Positions 6,984 to 14,928 of a stretch of DNA of 35,266 bases are shown in pieces. Made by a program: the position numbers and the translations under genes. The stretch spans positions 1 to 35,266 of the forward strand of contig JAKAPL010000036.1 of assembly GCA_021807105.1 (NCBI GenBank), given 5' to 3'. Each line of letters starts with the position of its first letter. Position 1 is the first letter of the stretch. The notes beneath the pieces are model-generated. The model saw only the letters and a program-made list of their open reading frames with translations. It did no database searches and was not told where the DNA came from. Source of the stretch: Myxococcales bacterium. Its GTDB lineage: Bacteria > Myxococcota > Myxococcia > Myxococcales > JAKAPL01.

Positions 6984-8138
6984 ATGCTCGACCCGGACCA
7001 CGTCGCGATCCGCGAGCAGGTCCGCGCGTTCGCGGACCGGGAGATCGCCCCCATCGCCTCGCGGCTCGACAACGAGGGGGCCGAGATCCCGATGGCGGTC
7101 GTCGGCCAGCTCGCCGAGCTCGGCTATTTCGGGCTGATCGTCTCCCCCGACCACGGCGGTGCCGGGCTCGACATCCTGTCGATGGCGCTCGTCGCCGAGG
7201 AGCTCTCGCGCGCCTGGCTCTCGGTCGGCAGCGTGATGACCCGGATGATCATCACCGCCTCGCTCGTCGAGCAGAACGGCACCGAGGAGCAGAAGCGCCG
7301 CTTCCTGCCGAGGCTTTGCCGCGGCGAGTGGCTCGCGGCGGCGGCGTTCACCGAGCCCGACGCCGGCTCGGACGCGGCGGGGGTGAGGCTGCGCGCACAG
7401 CGCCGCGGCGACCAGTTCGAGCTGTTCGGCGAGAAGACCTGGTGCACGTTCGCGAACCGCGCCCGGGTGCTGGCGATCACCGCGCGCACCGATCCCGCCG
7501 CCGAGAGGCACAAGGGGATCTCGATCCTCCTCGCCGAGAAGGAGCCGGGAGACGGCTTTGCCCCGCCGCGGCTCTCCGGCGGTCCCATCCCGACCATCGG
7601 CTACAAGGGGATGAACTCGTACAGCCTCGCCTTCGACGGCTACCCGGTCCCCGCGGAGAACCTGCTCGGCGGCGTCCCCGGGCGGGGCTTCTACCAGCTC
7701 ATGTCGACCTACGAGATCGCGCGGATCCAGACGGCGGCGCGGGCCGTGGGCGTCGCCCAGGCGGCCTTCGAGGCCGCGCGCGCCTACGCGAAGGAGCGCG
7801 TCCAGTTCGGCAGGCCCATCGCCGACTTCCAGGTGATCCGCCACAAGCTCGCGCGCATGGCGACGGACCTCGAGGCCGCCCGGCAGCTCACCTGGCACGC
7901 GGCGCGCGCCAAGGACGGCGGCGCCCGCTGCGACCTGGAGGCCGGGATGGCGAAGGCGTTCGCCGCGGAGATGGCCGAGCGGGTGACCGGCGAGGCGCTC
8001 CAGATCTTCGGCGGCTATGGCTACAGCCGTGAATTCCCGGCGCAGCGCTACTGGCGCGACGCGCGGGTCTTCCGGATCTTCGAGGGTACGAGCGAGATCC
8101 AGTACGACGTGATCGCCAAGAGGTTGCTCGAACGATGA
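6984..8138 (+). CDS. Acyl-CoA dehydrogenase
   Basis: 384 residues, full length for the FAD-dependent acyl-CoA dehydrogenase family that makes the alpha-beta double bond of acyl-CoA esters. The N-terminal helical domain (1-120) is followed by the flavin/substrate segments AAAFTEPDAGSDAAG and WCTFANRARV. The C-terminal domain holds RVQFGRPIADFQVIRHKLARM and QIFGGYGYSREFPAQRYWRD. The catalytic base is E367 in RIFEGTSEIQ. The ATG directly follows the upstream stop (TGAATG) and the 3' end overlaps the next gene by 4 bp, so the genes are coupled. Candidate substrates from context are branched short-chain acyl-CoAs such as isovaleryl- or methylsuccinyl-CoA; sequence alone does not decide. Confidence 0.95.
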   Translation: MLDPDHVAIREQVRAFADREIAPIASRLDNEGAEIPMAVVGQLAELGYFGLIVSPDHGGAGLDILSMALVAEELSRAWLSVGSVMTRMIITASLVEQNGTEEQKRRFLPRLCRGEWLAAAAFTEPDAGSDAAGVRLRAQRRGDQFELFGEKTWCTFANRARVLAITARTDPAAERHKGISILLAEKEPGDGFAPPRLSGGPIPTIGYKGMNSYSLAFDGYPVPAENLLGGVPGRGFYQLMSTYEIARIQTAARAVGVAQAAFEAARAYAKERVQFGRPIADFQVIRHKLARMATDLEAARQLTWHAARAKDGGARCDLEAGMAKAFAAEMAERVTGEALQIFGGYGYSREFPAQRYWRDARVFRIFEGTSEIQYDVIAKRLLER

Positions 8139-8674
8139 TCGACCCACCCGAGGGAGCGCCGGAGGTGGAGCGCGCGGCGGCGCGGATCGCGACCTGGCCC
8201 ACCACCCGCCGCGACAACTACTTCGAGGACTTCGCGGAGGGCGACGTGATCGTCCACCCGCGCGGCCGGACGATCGGCGAGAGCGAGCAGATGGCGCTCA
8301 CCAACCTCGTGCTCAACACGGCCCAGCTCCACTTCAACCAGGCGCTCTGCGACGGCGACCCGAAGACCTACTTCGGCGGCCGGCGCGTCGTCTTCGGCGG
8401 GCTCGTGCTCGCCTTCGTCTGCGGCCTCGCCTCCGAGGAGACGACGGAGAACGCGCTCGCCGAGCTTTCCTTCGACGAGGGGCGGCACCAGGCGCCGGTC
8501 TTCGCGGGCGACACGCTCTTCGCCGAATCGACGGTCCTCGAGAAGCGGCCCGCGGACCGTCCCGACGCGGGCATCGTCAAGTTCCGCCTTCTCGGCAAGA
8601 ACCAGCGCGGCGAGATCGTCCTCACGATCGACCGCGAGGTCCTCGTCCAGCGCCGCCCCGGAGCCGCCCCGTGA
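8135..8674 (+). CDS. MaoC-like dehydratase/hydratase, second copy
   Basis: 179 residues with a short N-terminal extension and one MaoC hotdog domain. It shares with the first gene the 'YYEDF..G...HHxGRTI.E.E...' opening (here NYFEDFAEGDVIVHPRGRTIGESE), NTAQLHFNQ, and the APVFAGDTLFAESTVLEKRP strand. Here the active-site region has H-F-N (QLHFN) rather than the first gene's Y-F-N. The start overlaps the dehydrogenase stop (ATGA), and the end overlaps the lyase GTG. Paired single-hotdog subunits commonly assemble into a hydratase with one active partner; whether that happens here is inferred. Confidence 0.85.
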   Translation: MIDPPEGAPEVERAAARIATWPTTRRDNYFEDFAEGDVIVHPRGRTIGESEQMALTNLVLNTAQLHFNQALCDGDPKTYFGGRRVVFGGLVLAFVCGLASEETTENALAELSFDEGRHQAPVFAGDTLFAESTVLEKRPADRPDAGIVKFRLLGKNQRGEIVLTIDREVLVQRRPGAAP

Positions 8675-9648
8675 CCGACCCGAGCCCCTACCAGCAGCTC
8701 GTCATCGCCCGCTCGTTCTCCGTCCGCCGGACGGAGCTGACCTGCCCCGCCCACAGCTTGAAGATGATGGCCAAGGCGGCGGCCTCGACCGCGGACGAGG
8801 TGATCCTCGACCTCGAGGACTCCTGCGCGGTGAGCCAGAAGGTCGAGGCGCGCCGGACCCTCGTCGAGGCGCTCCGGACCCTCGACTTCAAGGGGAAGAT
8901 CCGGGCCTTCCGCCCGAACAACCTCCGGACGCACTACTTCTATCGGGACGTGATCGACGTGGTCGAGCAGGCGGGCGCGAACGTCGACGTGGTCGTGATC
9001 CCGAAGGCCCTCGGGCCGGAGGACGTGCTCTTCGCCGATCGGCTGCTCTCCCAGATCGAGGAGGAGGCGGGCCTGCCGCGCGGGCGGATCCGGATCGAGG
9101 CGCTCATCGAGAGCGCGGCGGGGCTGCTGAAGGCAGCCGACATCGCCGCCTGCTCGCCGCGGATGGCCGGCCTCATCTTCGGCATCGCCGACTACGCGGG
9201 CGACATCGGGGCCAAGGAGCTGACGACCGAGCAGTTCTCCGTCTACCACTACCCGAAGGCCCATACGATCGCCGCCGCGCGCGCCGCCGGGATCGACGTG
9301 ATCGACAACGTGACCCTCCAGTTCCGCGACCTCGCCCAGTGCCGCAAGGACGCCGAGCAGGCGTCCCGGATGGGCTTCGACGGCAAGTGGGCCATCCACC
9401 CGTCACAGGTGGACGTGATCAACGAGGTCTTCACCCCGACGGCGAAGGAGCTCACGCGGGCCCTCGCCCTCATCGAGGCCTACGGGAAGGCGGACGTGGA
9501 GGCCGGCCAGGGGGCGATCGTCTTCGGCGACGAGATGGTCGACGCCGCGACGCTGCGCGTGGAGTGGAAGAAGATCGTGGTCGCGAAGCGGGCGGGGCTG
9601 GTGGACGAGCACGATCGGCTGGTCGAACCCGCGGTGGAGAGCGCCTGA
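8671..9648 (+). CDS. Malyl-CoA/citramalyl-CoA lyase-like enzyme (HpcH/HpaI, CitE-type)
   Basis: 325 residues of the TIM-barrel HpcH/HpaI-citrate lyase beta superfamily, which makes or cleaves 3-hydroxyacyl-CoA C-C bonds with a divalent metal. Landmarks are DEVILDLEDSCAVSQK (acidic metal/substrate region, about 43-58), HYFYRDVIDVVEQAG, VVVIPKALG, IEALIESAAGLL (metal-binding Glu), FGIADYAGDIG and GKWAIHPSQVDVINEVFTP. The layout is closer to L-malyl-CoA/beta-methylmalyl-CoA lyases than to citrate lyase CitE. GTG start overlapping the upstream stop by 4 bp. With a dehydrogenase and two hydratases, it suggests a route through a branched C5/C6 dicarboxylyl-CoA, or leucine catabolism as in mycobacterial citE-fadE19-maoC loci. 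The exact substrate is unresolved. Confidence 0.85.
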   Translation: MTDPSPYQQLVIARSFSVRRTELTCPAHSLKMMAKAAASTADEVILDLEDSCAVSQKVEARRTLVEALRTLDFKGKIRAFRPNNLRTHYFYRDVIDVVEQAGANVDVVVIPKALGPEDVLFADRLLSQIEEEAGLPRGRIRIEALIESAAGLLKAADIAACSPRMAGLIFGIADYAGDIGAKELTTEQFSVYHYPKAHTIAAARAAGIDVIDNVTLQFRDLAQCRKDAEQASRMGFDGKWAIHPSQVDVINEVFTPTAKELTRALALIEAYGKADVEAGQGAIVFGDEMVDAATLRVEWKKIVVAKRAGLVDEHDRLVEPAVESA

Positions 9649-9726
9649 CGGCCCGCCGGGCCCCGGCCGCCGTCGCGGGAGGAGACCGATCGCGTCCGCC
9701 GCCTCTAGACCACGGGGTCCCGCCGG

Positions 9727-9755
9727 TTGACGGGGATTCGCCGGCCCGTTAGAAT
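9727..9755 (+). promoter_or_regulatory. Sigma-70-like promoter of the Rrf2 gene
   Basis: TTGACG (9727-9732), 17 bp, TAGAAT (9750-9755): the best vegetative promoter match in the window. It lies about 50 bp before the GTG at 9806. Because Rrf2 regulators often repress themselves, an operator overlapping this site is plausible. Confidence 0.65.
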
Positions 9756-9805
9756 TCAGCGGTTTTGCCGGGCGGCGGCGACATTCTGGAGACGCGGGGT
9801 CTTTC

Positions 9806-10273
9806 GTGCAGCAGGTCCTCAAGGTTTCGCGCAAGATCGAGTACGCGCTCCGGGCGGTGATCCACCTCGCCGCGATGACGCCGGGCACGGTGGTCCCCTT
9901 CCGCGAGATCGCGCGGGCGAGGGAGATCCCGCAGGACTTCCTGGCGAAGATCCTGAAGACGCTGGTCGACGCGGGAATCGTCCGCTCGCTGCGGGGGGCC
10001 CGCGGCGGCTATCGGCTCGGCCGCCCGGCGGGCGAGATCTCCGTCCTGGACGTCATCGAGGCCGTGGAGGGGCCGATCCAGATCAATGTCTGCCTGAATC
10101 AGACCGGCCGATCGATCTGCGGCCAGTCTCCCGGCTGCACGATGTACGACGTCTGGCGCGACGCGCAGGACAAGATGCTCGAGGTCTACCGCGCGACCAA
10201 GGTCGACCGGCTCGTGCGGCCCGCGGATGCCGGAGAGCTCCAACCGCTCCACCTCCCCGCCGCGCGAGCGTAG
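9806..10273 (+). CDS. Rrf2 family (IscR-like) transcriptional regulator
   Basis: 155 residues. Winged helix-turn-helix DNA-binding domain (1-75) with the family signature RKIEYALRAVIHLA and the wing SLRGARGGYRLGRPAGEISVLDVIEAVEGP. Three cysteines, C96, C105 and C111 (NVCLNQTGRSICGQSPGC), match the [Fe-S]-ligand cluster of IscR/NsrR/RsrR-type members, so it probably senses iron-sulfur status, redox or NO. GTG start with its own strong promoter, 157 bp after the acyl-CoA operon. The same-strand placement would allow read-through, but the promoter indicates independent control. Its targets are unknown; no iscS/iscU or suf genes are nearby. Confidence 0.92.
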   Translation: MQQVLKVSRKIEYALRAVIHLAAMTPGTVVPFREIARAREIPQDFLAKILKTLVDAGIVRSLRGARGGYRLGRPAGEISVLDVIEAVEGPIQINVCLNQTGRSICGQSPGCTMYDVWRDAQDKMLEVYRATKVDRLVRPADAGELQPLHLPAARA

Positions 10274-10278
10274 AGCGC

Positions 10279-12087
10279 TCACGGCGGCACGTTCACCGCG
10301 GTGCAGTGGGCCCGCGGGCCGGCGTCGAACCCGCAGGTCGCGCCGCCGTCGGGGAGCGGCTCTTCCACCTCGCCGAGGCAGACGTCGAAGGTCCCGGCGA
10401 CATCGGGGGTCAGCCAGGCGAGGCCGCCGTCGCTCGTGAAGCCGGCGTGCGTGGAGGCGGGCGGTGGCGCGAGGCGCCAGACGTACGAGTACAGCGGCGC
10501 GTCGTCGCCCGGCGTCGCGGCCAGCAGCGTCGTGACCCCGATGCCGACGCCGCCGTCGAACGCCGGGTAATCGCCGGGCGGCGGAACCCACGACGCCTGC
10601 GCCTGGATCACGACGCGCGTGCCGCCGTCGGCCGCGAGGGGGTCGTCGGACTGGAGCGCGAGCTGGGCGGCGGGGTCGTTGAAGCGCCCGTCATCGCGGT
10701 AGGTCACCGCGAGCGACAGGCCGCCATCCGGGGGAAGGACGGCGGGCAGCGGTGGGGACGTGACCGAGAAGGTCCCCCCGGGGTCGCCGCCGCTCGCGAA
10801 CCCCACCGCCGTCACGCGCAGGTCCGCGTTGCCACAGTTGCCGACCGTGAGCGTCGCCTCGGCGGTTCCACAGTACGAGACGGGCGGCAGCAGCAGGGGG
10901 TCGGGCGCCGCGCAGAGCGCGCCCGCGGAGTGGGCGGCGAGGATCGCGGAGGCCTGCCCGCTGCCGTTGCTCGCCCGGTAGGAGACGACGAGCTGGTCCC
11001 CGAAGACGCCCATCCCGGGCGAGGTGAAGGTCACCGTGCACCGGGCGGTGCTGCCGCCGCCGGCGGCGCCCGGCGGCGCGAGCAGCGTGCCCGCCGGCCA
11101 GGCGGATCCGATGGCGAACGGCGGGCCGTCCACCGCCGGCGCGTCGAGCGTGATGGGGAGCCCGCCGGTGTTCGTCACCGTGAACGTCTCCGAGGCGACC
11201 TGGCCCGCGGGGACGGCGCCGAAGTCCCAGTAGTCCGGCGTGACGAGGAGGTCCGCCGCGATCCCCTCTCCGGTCAGCTCATAGACGAACGTCCCCGCGG
11301 CGCCGCCGGTCGGGATCGAGCTCTCCCGGTCGTCCGTGGTGACGGTCAGGGTGCCGACATCGAAGCCGCCGGCGCTCGCGGGCGAGTAACGAACCAGGAG
11401 CGCGAGCGGGGCGCCGGGTTCGACGCGGGCGGGGAGCGCCGGCAGCCCCGGCAGGCTGAAAGGGCTCGCGCCGCCGTCGTCCGCCCCCCCGATCGCGATC
11501 CCGGTGACGGTCAGCGGAGGGCAGCCCTCGTCCGAGACGACGAGCGTGTCGTCCTCGTGGGTGCCGACGGCCACCCCTTCCCAGAGGAGGACGTTGCAGC
11601 CGGGCGGCCGGGTCACCGCCGCGCCCCGGTATTCGTATCCGCAGGTCGCCGCATAGACGGGGGCGGGGCCGCCGCCGAGCCCGGTCCCGCCGAGGTCGAC
11701 CGTGGCCGTCCCGTCCTCCGCGTCGCTCTGAACGACGAGCTGGCCGGCCTCGCTCCCCGCCCCGGACGGCGCGAAGGCGAGCGGCAGCGGGACGCTGCTC
11801 TCCGGGGCGAGGGTGAAGGGCGCGCGCGGAGGGCTTCCGGAGAAGCCGTTCCCGGTCACCGCGACGGCCGTCACCGCGACCGCGACGGGAGAGACGTTCG
11901 CGATGGCGAGCGTCTTCTGGGCCTCCGCGCCCGGACAGGCGCGTCCGAGGTCGTCCGCCTGCCCGGTCACGTCGCTCGTCCCGTCCAGGACCGCGAGCCT
12001 CCCCGGCTGGTCCGCCACCCGCGGCTTCCCGCAGCCCGCGAGGATCGCCAGGCCGAGCGCCCAGCGCGTGAAGCCCCTCGAACGCAT
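10279..12087 (-). CDS. Secreted lipoprotein with ASH-type immunoglobulin-like repeats
   Basis: 602 residues. A short basic N-terminus and hydrophobic core ends in the lipobox LAILAGC, so C19 is the predicted lipidation site. Repeated beta-sandwich units of the ASH/'choice-of-anchor D' kind follow. Their hallmarks recur: KTLAIANVS, LVVQSDAEDGTATVDLGGTG, LTVTTDD, YWDFGAVPAGQVASETFTVTNTGG, LTVGNCGNADLRVT and LALQSDDP. At least four or five units are visible. The protein is probably cell-surface or periplasmic, with a structural or adhesive role that cannot be specified. It converges on the Rrf2 gene with only 5 bp between stops. TAGCTT 6 nt upstream of the ATG suggests a leaderless message. Confidence 0.82.
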   Translation of the reverse strand: MRSRGFTRWALGLAILAGCGKPRVADQPGRLAVLDGTSDVTGQADDLGRACPGAEAQKTLAIANVSPVAVAVTAVAVTGNGFSGSPPRAPFTLAPESSVPLPLAFAPSGAGSEAGQLVVQSDAEDGTATVDLGGTGLGGGPAPVYAATCGYEYRGAAVTRPPGCNVLLWEGVAVGTHEDDTLVVSDEGCPPLTVTGIAIGGADDGGASPFSLPGLPALPARVEPGAPLALLVRYSPASAGGFDVGTLTVTTDDRESSIPTGGAAGTFVYELTGEGIAADLLVTPDYWDFGAVPAGQVASETFTVTNTGGLPITLDAPAVDGPPFAIGSAWPAGTLLAPPGAAGGGSTARCTVTFTSPGMGVFGDQLVVSYRASNGSGQASAILAAHSAGALCAAPDPLLLPPVSYCGTAEATLTVGNCGNADLRVTAVGFASGGDPGGTFSVTSPPLPAVLPPDGGLSLAVTYRDDGRFNDPAAQLALQSDDPLAADGGTRVVIQAQASWVPPPGDYPAFDGGVGIGVTTLLAATPGDDAPLYSYVWRLAPPPASTHAGFTSDGGLAWLTPDVAGTFDVCLGEVEEPLPDGGATCGFDAGPRAHCTAVNVPP

Positions 12088-12093
12088 CCCGCC

Positions 12094-12099
12094 AAGCTA
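12094..12099 (-). promoter_or_regulatory. -10-like box before the ASH lipoprotein
   Basis: TAGCTT on the minus strand, 6 nt upstream of the ATG at 12087. No -35 is evident. The intervening GGCGGG touches the ATG, too close for a standard Shine-Dalgarno. Confidence 0.3.
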
Positions 12100-12163
12100 G
12101 GGTCCGCCCGCCGCCGCCCGCCAGCGCCCGGGTGGGCCCCGGTCCGCCGCAAAGGAGCGTCAG

Positions 12164-12286
12164 CCCGTCTTATTCACGGGACGGCGTAGCGAGACGTTCG
12201 AGACCGCAGCCGAGAAGGGCGAGCGAGCAGGCCCTTCGCAGGCGCGGGATCGGGCGCCGCAGCAGCCGGACCGTGAGTAAGACGGG
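12164..12286 (-). repeat. Family 1 inverted-repeat element, copy B (123 bp)
   Basis: Starts CCCGTCTTATTCACGG and ends CCGTGAGTAAGACGGG (one mismatch between the termini). It carries the GGCGTAGCGAGACGTTCGAGACC arm and the CCGCAGCAGCCGG arm but lacks the inner GGGGGGCTTGCC module. It is flanked on both sides by GTCAG (12159-12163 and 12287-12291), a perfect 5-bp direct repeat. It sits upstream of the ASH lipoprotein and downstream of the protease gene. Confidence 0.85.
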
Positions 12287-12347
12287 GTCAGGGAGGGGCG
12301 GCCCCGTGGCCTCGTGGCCTCGAAGGCCGAGGCGGGAGCGCGGCCCC

Positions 12348-13778
12348 TCATGGCCGCGGATATTTCGCCAGGAAGTCGCAGCTCCCCTGGTCGCCGCCGT
12401 CACAGGCCTTGCTGTAGAGCCCCCACGCGCGAGCGCGATCGGCGGGCACGCCCCGACCCTCCTGATAGAGCGCGCCCAGGTCGTAGCAGCCCCGCGCGTC
12501 GTCGCCGTCGCAGCCCTTCTGATAGAACCGCGCCGCCTGTTGGTCGCTTCGCGCGACGCCCCGCCCGCGCTCGTAGAGGACGCCGAGGTCGGTGCAGCCC
12601 GGCGCGCTCCCGCCGTCGCAGGCCTTGCCGTAGAGCCGCACCGCTTCGCGCAGGCTGCGCGCGACGCCCGACCCGTGCTCATAATCGAAGGCGAGGTTCG
12701 TGCAACCCCAGGCGTCGCCGCCGTCGCAGCCCTTCTGGTCGAGCAGGTACGCCTCGTGGACGTCCCGTGAGACGCCCTGTCCGCTCGCGTAGAGCGCGCC
12801 CAGGCTCGTGCAGCCCTGGGCGCTGCCGGCGTCGCAGCCCTTGCGGAACCAGCGCGCCGCCTCGCCGGCGTCCTGGGAGACGCCTTTCCCGTCGAGGTAC
12901 GCGGCCCCGAGCTGGACGCAGGCCGTCGCGTCGCCCCCCTCGCACGCCTGGCGGGGCGGCGCCGCGCTCCGCGCTGGCGCACGGCGGCGCGCGGTCCTCC
13001 TCGGCGGGGCCGCCGGCATGGGCGTCGAGGCCGCGACCGGCCCCAGCGACCGGTCCAGGAAGAGATCGACCACCGGCAGCGAGATCACGTAGCCGATGTT
13101 CCCGTCGCCGCCGGCGAACGCCACCGGGACCCCGACGAAGGCGCCGCGCGCGTCGAAGGCGGCGCCGCCCGAGTTGCCATGGTTGATCTTGGCGTCGGTC
13201 TTGAGCTGCCAGGGCAGCGAGTGGCCGTTGTAGGCGAGCGGCACGAAGCCGCTGACGACCCCCTTGGTGAAGGTGATGGTCTCTCCGCCGGCCGCGGGAT
13301 AGCCGAGAATTTCGATGTCGTCCCCCAGGGCGAGGCCGTAGTCCGTGGCCGACCGCTTGAGCGAGACGTACGGGAAGGCGAAGTGCTGGAGGCTCAAGTC
13401 CACCACGCGGCCGGTCGCCGCCTCGAACCAATGGGTCGCCCGGATGAGGGCGAGGTCGAGCATCTGGTCGGCGGCGATGATCCGCGTCAGCAGCCCCTGG
13501 GCGGGCGGCGTCCTCGTGTCGGGCGTGAGATAGACGACCACCCGGTAATAGCCGGGAGCCTGGATCTCCGGCTGGAGGACGTGCCAGTTGGTCAGGATAT
13601 CGCCCTGCGCGTCGACGAAGGTCCCCGAACCGGCGGCGATCGGCTGATTCCCGGGATCGAAGATGACGATCTGCACGACCGCCTTGGCGTCGGAGGCGGC
13701 GACGTTGAGGGCCTGCGCCGGGTTCGCGATCACGATCCCGGAGGCGCAGCCGAGGAGGAGCAGGGCACGCGGAGGCAT
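12348..13778 (-). CDS. Exported trypsin-like serine protease fused to Sel1 repeats
   Basis: 476 residues from the ATG at 13778. An upstream in-frame extension to 13877 is rejected because MPPRALLLLGCASGIVIANPA is a good signal peptide and a promoter lies just before it. Residues about 30-270 form a trypsin/DegP-like domain with the triad H66 (TNWHVL), D108 (LDLALIR) and S203 (GNSGGAAF). A proline/arginine linker follows. At least five Sel1-like repeats of 36 residues come next (for example GCTSLGALYASGQGVSRDVHEA), each with a conserved Cys pair, as in disulfide-bonded Hcp/Sel1 proteins. The repeats probably bind partner proteins and the protease acts in the periplasm. No PDZ domain is seen, unlike classical DegP. 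Confidence 0.88.
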   Translation of the reverse strand: MPPRALLLLGCASGIVIANPAQALNVAASDAKAVVQIVIFDPGNQPIAAGSGTFVDAQGDILTNWHVLQPEIQAPGYYRVVVYLTPDTRTPPAQGLLTRIIAADQMLDLALIRATHWFEAATGRVVDLSLQHFAFPYVSLKRSATDYGLALGDDIEILGYPAAGGETITFTKGVVSGFVPLAYNGHSLPWQLKTDAKINHGNSGGAAFDARGAFVGVPVAFAGGDGNIGYVISLPVVDLFLDRSLGPVAASTPMPAAPPRRTARRRAPARSAAPPRQACEGGDATACVQLGAAYLDGKGVSQDAGEAARWFRKGCDAGSAQGCTSLGALYASGQGVSRDVHEAYLLDQKGCDGGDAWGCTNLAFDYEHGSGVARSLREAVRLYGKACDGGSAPGCTDLGVLYERGRGVARSDQQAARFYQKGCDGDDARGCYDLGALYQEGRGVPADRARAWGLYSKACDGGDQGSCDFLAKYPRP

Positions 13779-13784
13779 CGGCGG

Positions 13785-13814
13785 ATAGTACCTCCCCGCG
13801 GCAGAGAACGACAA
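13785..13814 (-). promoter_or_regulatory. Promoter of the protease-Sel1 gene, leaderless geometry
   Basis: On the minus strand TTGTCG (13809-13814), an 18-bp spacer and TACTAT (13785-13790) form a reasonable sigma-70 promoter. Only 6 nt separate the -10 from the ATG at 13778, so transcription should begin at or very near the A of ATG. Confidence 0.55.
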
Positions 13815-13932
13815 CCAGGTCGATGGGCCCCGCGGGGCCACGATGGACCCCCGAAGGGTGGAGGATGTGGCCGCCATCGCACCACCCGGACGGTGGTTCG
13901 AGCGCCCGGTTCGATGCAGCCGTTGATTTCAC

Positions 13933-13973
13933 CATGCGGGCCCGACATGCGGGCCTACGACAACATGCGGGCC
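13933..13973. repeat. Three CATGCGGGCC repeats upstream of the EamA gene
   Basis: CATGCGGGCC occurs at 13933-13942, 13946-13955 and 13964-13973, spaced 13 and 18 bp apart, each followed by C or T. It is 46 bp upstream of the chosen EamA start. It could be an operator array or a chance duplication. Confidence 0.4.
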
Positions 13974-14018
13974 CGGCAATTGACCTCCGGCCGTTCCCGC
14001 GCCACGCTCCCGGCCGCC

Positions 14019-14885
14019 ATGGCCCTCACACCCCGGACTCGCGGGCTCGCCCTGACCGCCCTCGCGGCGTCGCTCTGGGGACTCTGGCCGCTCTTCCTCC
14101 GGCCCGCGGGCGTGCCCGGGACGGCGAGCGCGGCGATCGCGGCGATCCTGATCGCGGTCTGCGGCCTCCCCGCCCAGTGGCGCGGGCGGCGGCGGCGGCG
14201 GTCGGTGCGCGGCTGGCTCTGGATGGGGCTCGCGGGGCTGCTCGACGCGGGAAACATGGGTTGCTACTTCACGGCCCTCGCCCGTGGCTCGATCGCCGCC
14301 GCGGTCCTCTCCCACTACCTCGCGCCGGTCCTCGCCCCGCCGCTCTCGCGCCTCCTCATCGGCGAGCGGATCTCGCCGCGCACGCCGGTCGCGGCCGGCG
14401 CGGGCCTCGCGGGCCTCCTGCTCGTCCTCTGGCCCGCCCCGGGAGGCGGTCCGGTCCTCGCCGCCGCGCTCTTCGGGGCGGCGAGCGCGCTGTTCTACGG
14501 GGCGCTCTTCCCGGCCGGCAGGCGCCTCACCCGCGAGTTCGATCCGTGGGAGGTGCAGAGCTACCACGCGTATGTCACGGCCGCGGCGCTGCTCGTGCTG
14601 GCCCCGCCGCCCCCGATCTCGGTCCACTCCCTGGGCCTCGTCGTCGCGGGCTCGCTCTTGTGCGCGGTCTTCGCCGGGCTCCTCTTCTACCGCGGCCTCG
14701 CCCTGGCGCCCGCCGGGCAGGTCGCGGTGCTCACCTACCTCGAGCCGCTCGGCGCGACGGCGCTCGGCGCGGCGATCTTCCACGAGCCGGTCGGCCCCTG
14801 GGCCGCCCTCGGCGCGCTCCTCGTCGTGGGGGGCGGGGCCTACCTCGCCCTCGAACGCCCGCCGCTCTCCTCCGCCGCGGCGTGA
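14019..14885 (+). CDS. EamA/DMT family transporter
   Basis: 288 residues, almost entirely hydrophobic, with about ten predicted membrane segments in two homologous halves. Half one begins LALTALAASLWGLWPLFLRP and half two VLAAALFGAASALFYGALFP. Both contain the EamA-type helix before a conserved Glu (LLIGERISP; AAIFHEPVG), which is the family hallmark in the drug/metabolite transporter superfamily. It probably exports or imports a small metabolite such as an amino acid; the substrate is not predictable. The ATG at 14019 is chosen because it directly precedes the first membrane segment. In-frame ATGs at 13947 and 13965 fall in the CATGCGGGCC repeats. lon follows 43 bp downstream. Confidence 0.88.
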   Translation: MALTPRTRGLALTALAASLWGLWPLFLRPAGVPGTASAAIAAILIAVCGLPAQWRGRRRRRSVRGWLWMGLAGLLDAGNMGCYFTALARGSIAAAVLSHYLAPVLAPPLSRLLIGERISPRTPVAAGAGLAGLLLVLWPAPGGGPVLAAALFGAASALFYGALFPAGRRLTREFDPWEVQSYHAYVTAAALLVLAPPPPISVHSLGLVVAGSLLCAVFAGLLFYRGLALAPAGQVAVLTYLEPLGATALGAAIFHEPVGPWAALGALLVVGGGAYLALERPPLSSAAA

Positions 14886-14928
14886 GACGAGTTGGCGCGC
14901 CGGGCCCACCGGCTTCACCTTTAGCCGC

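Noticed and set aside
6468-8147. A 559-codon minus-strand open frame
   Set aside because: Antisense to the MaoC and acyl-CoA dehydrogenase genes, which carry clear motifs.
9727-12189. An 820-codon plus-strand open frame
   Set aside because: It crosses the Rrf2 gene in another frame and runs antisense to the ASH lipoprotein; no recognisable domain.
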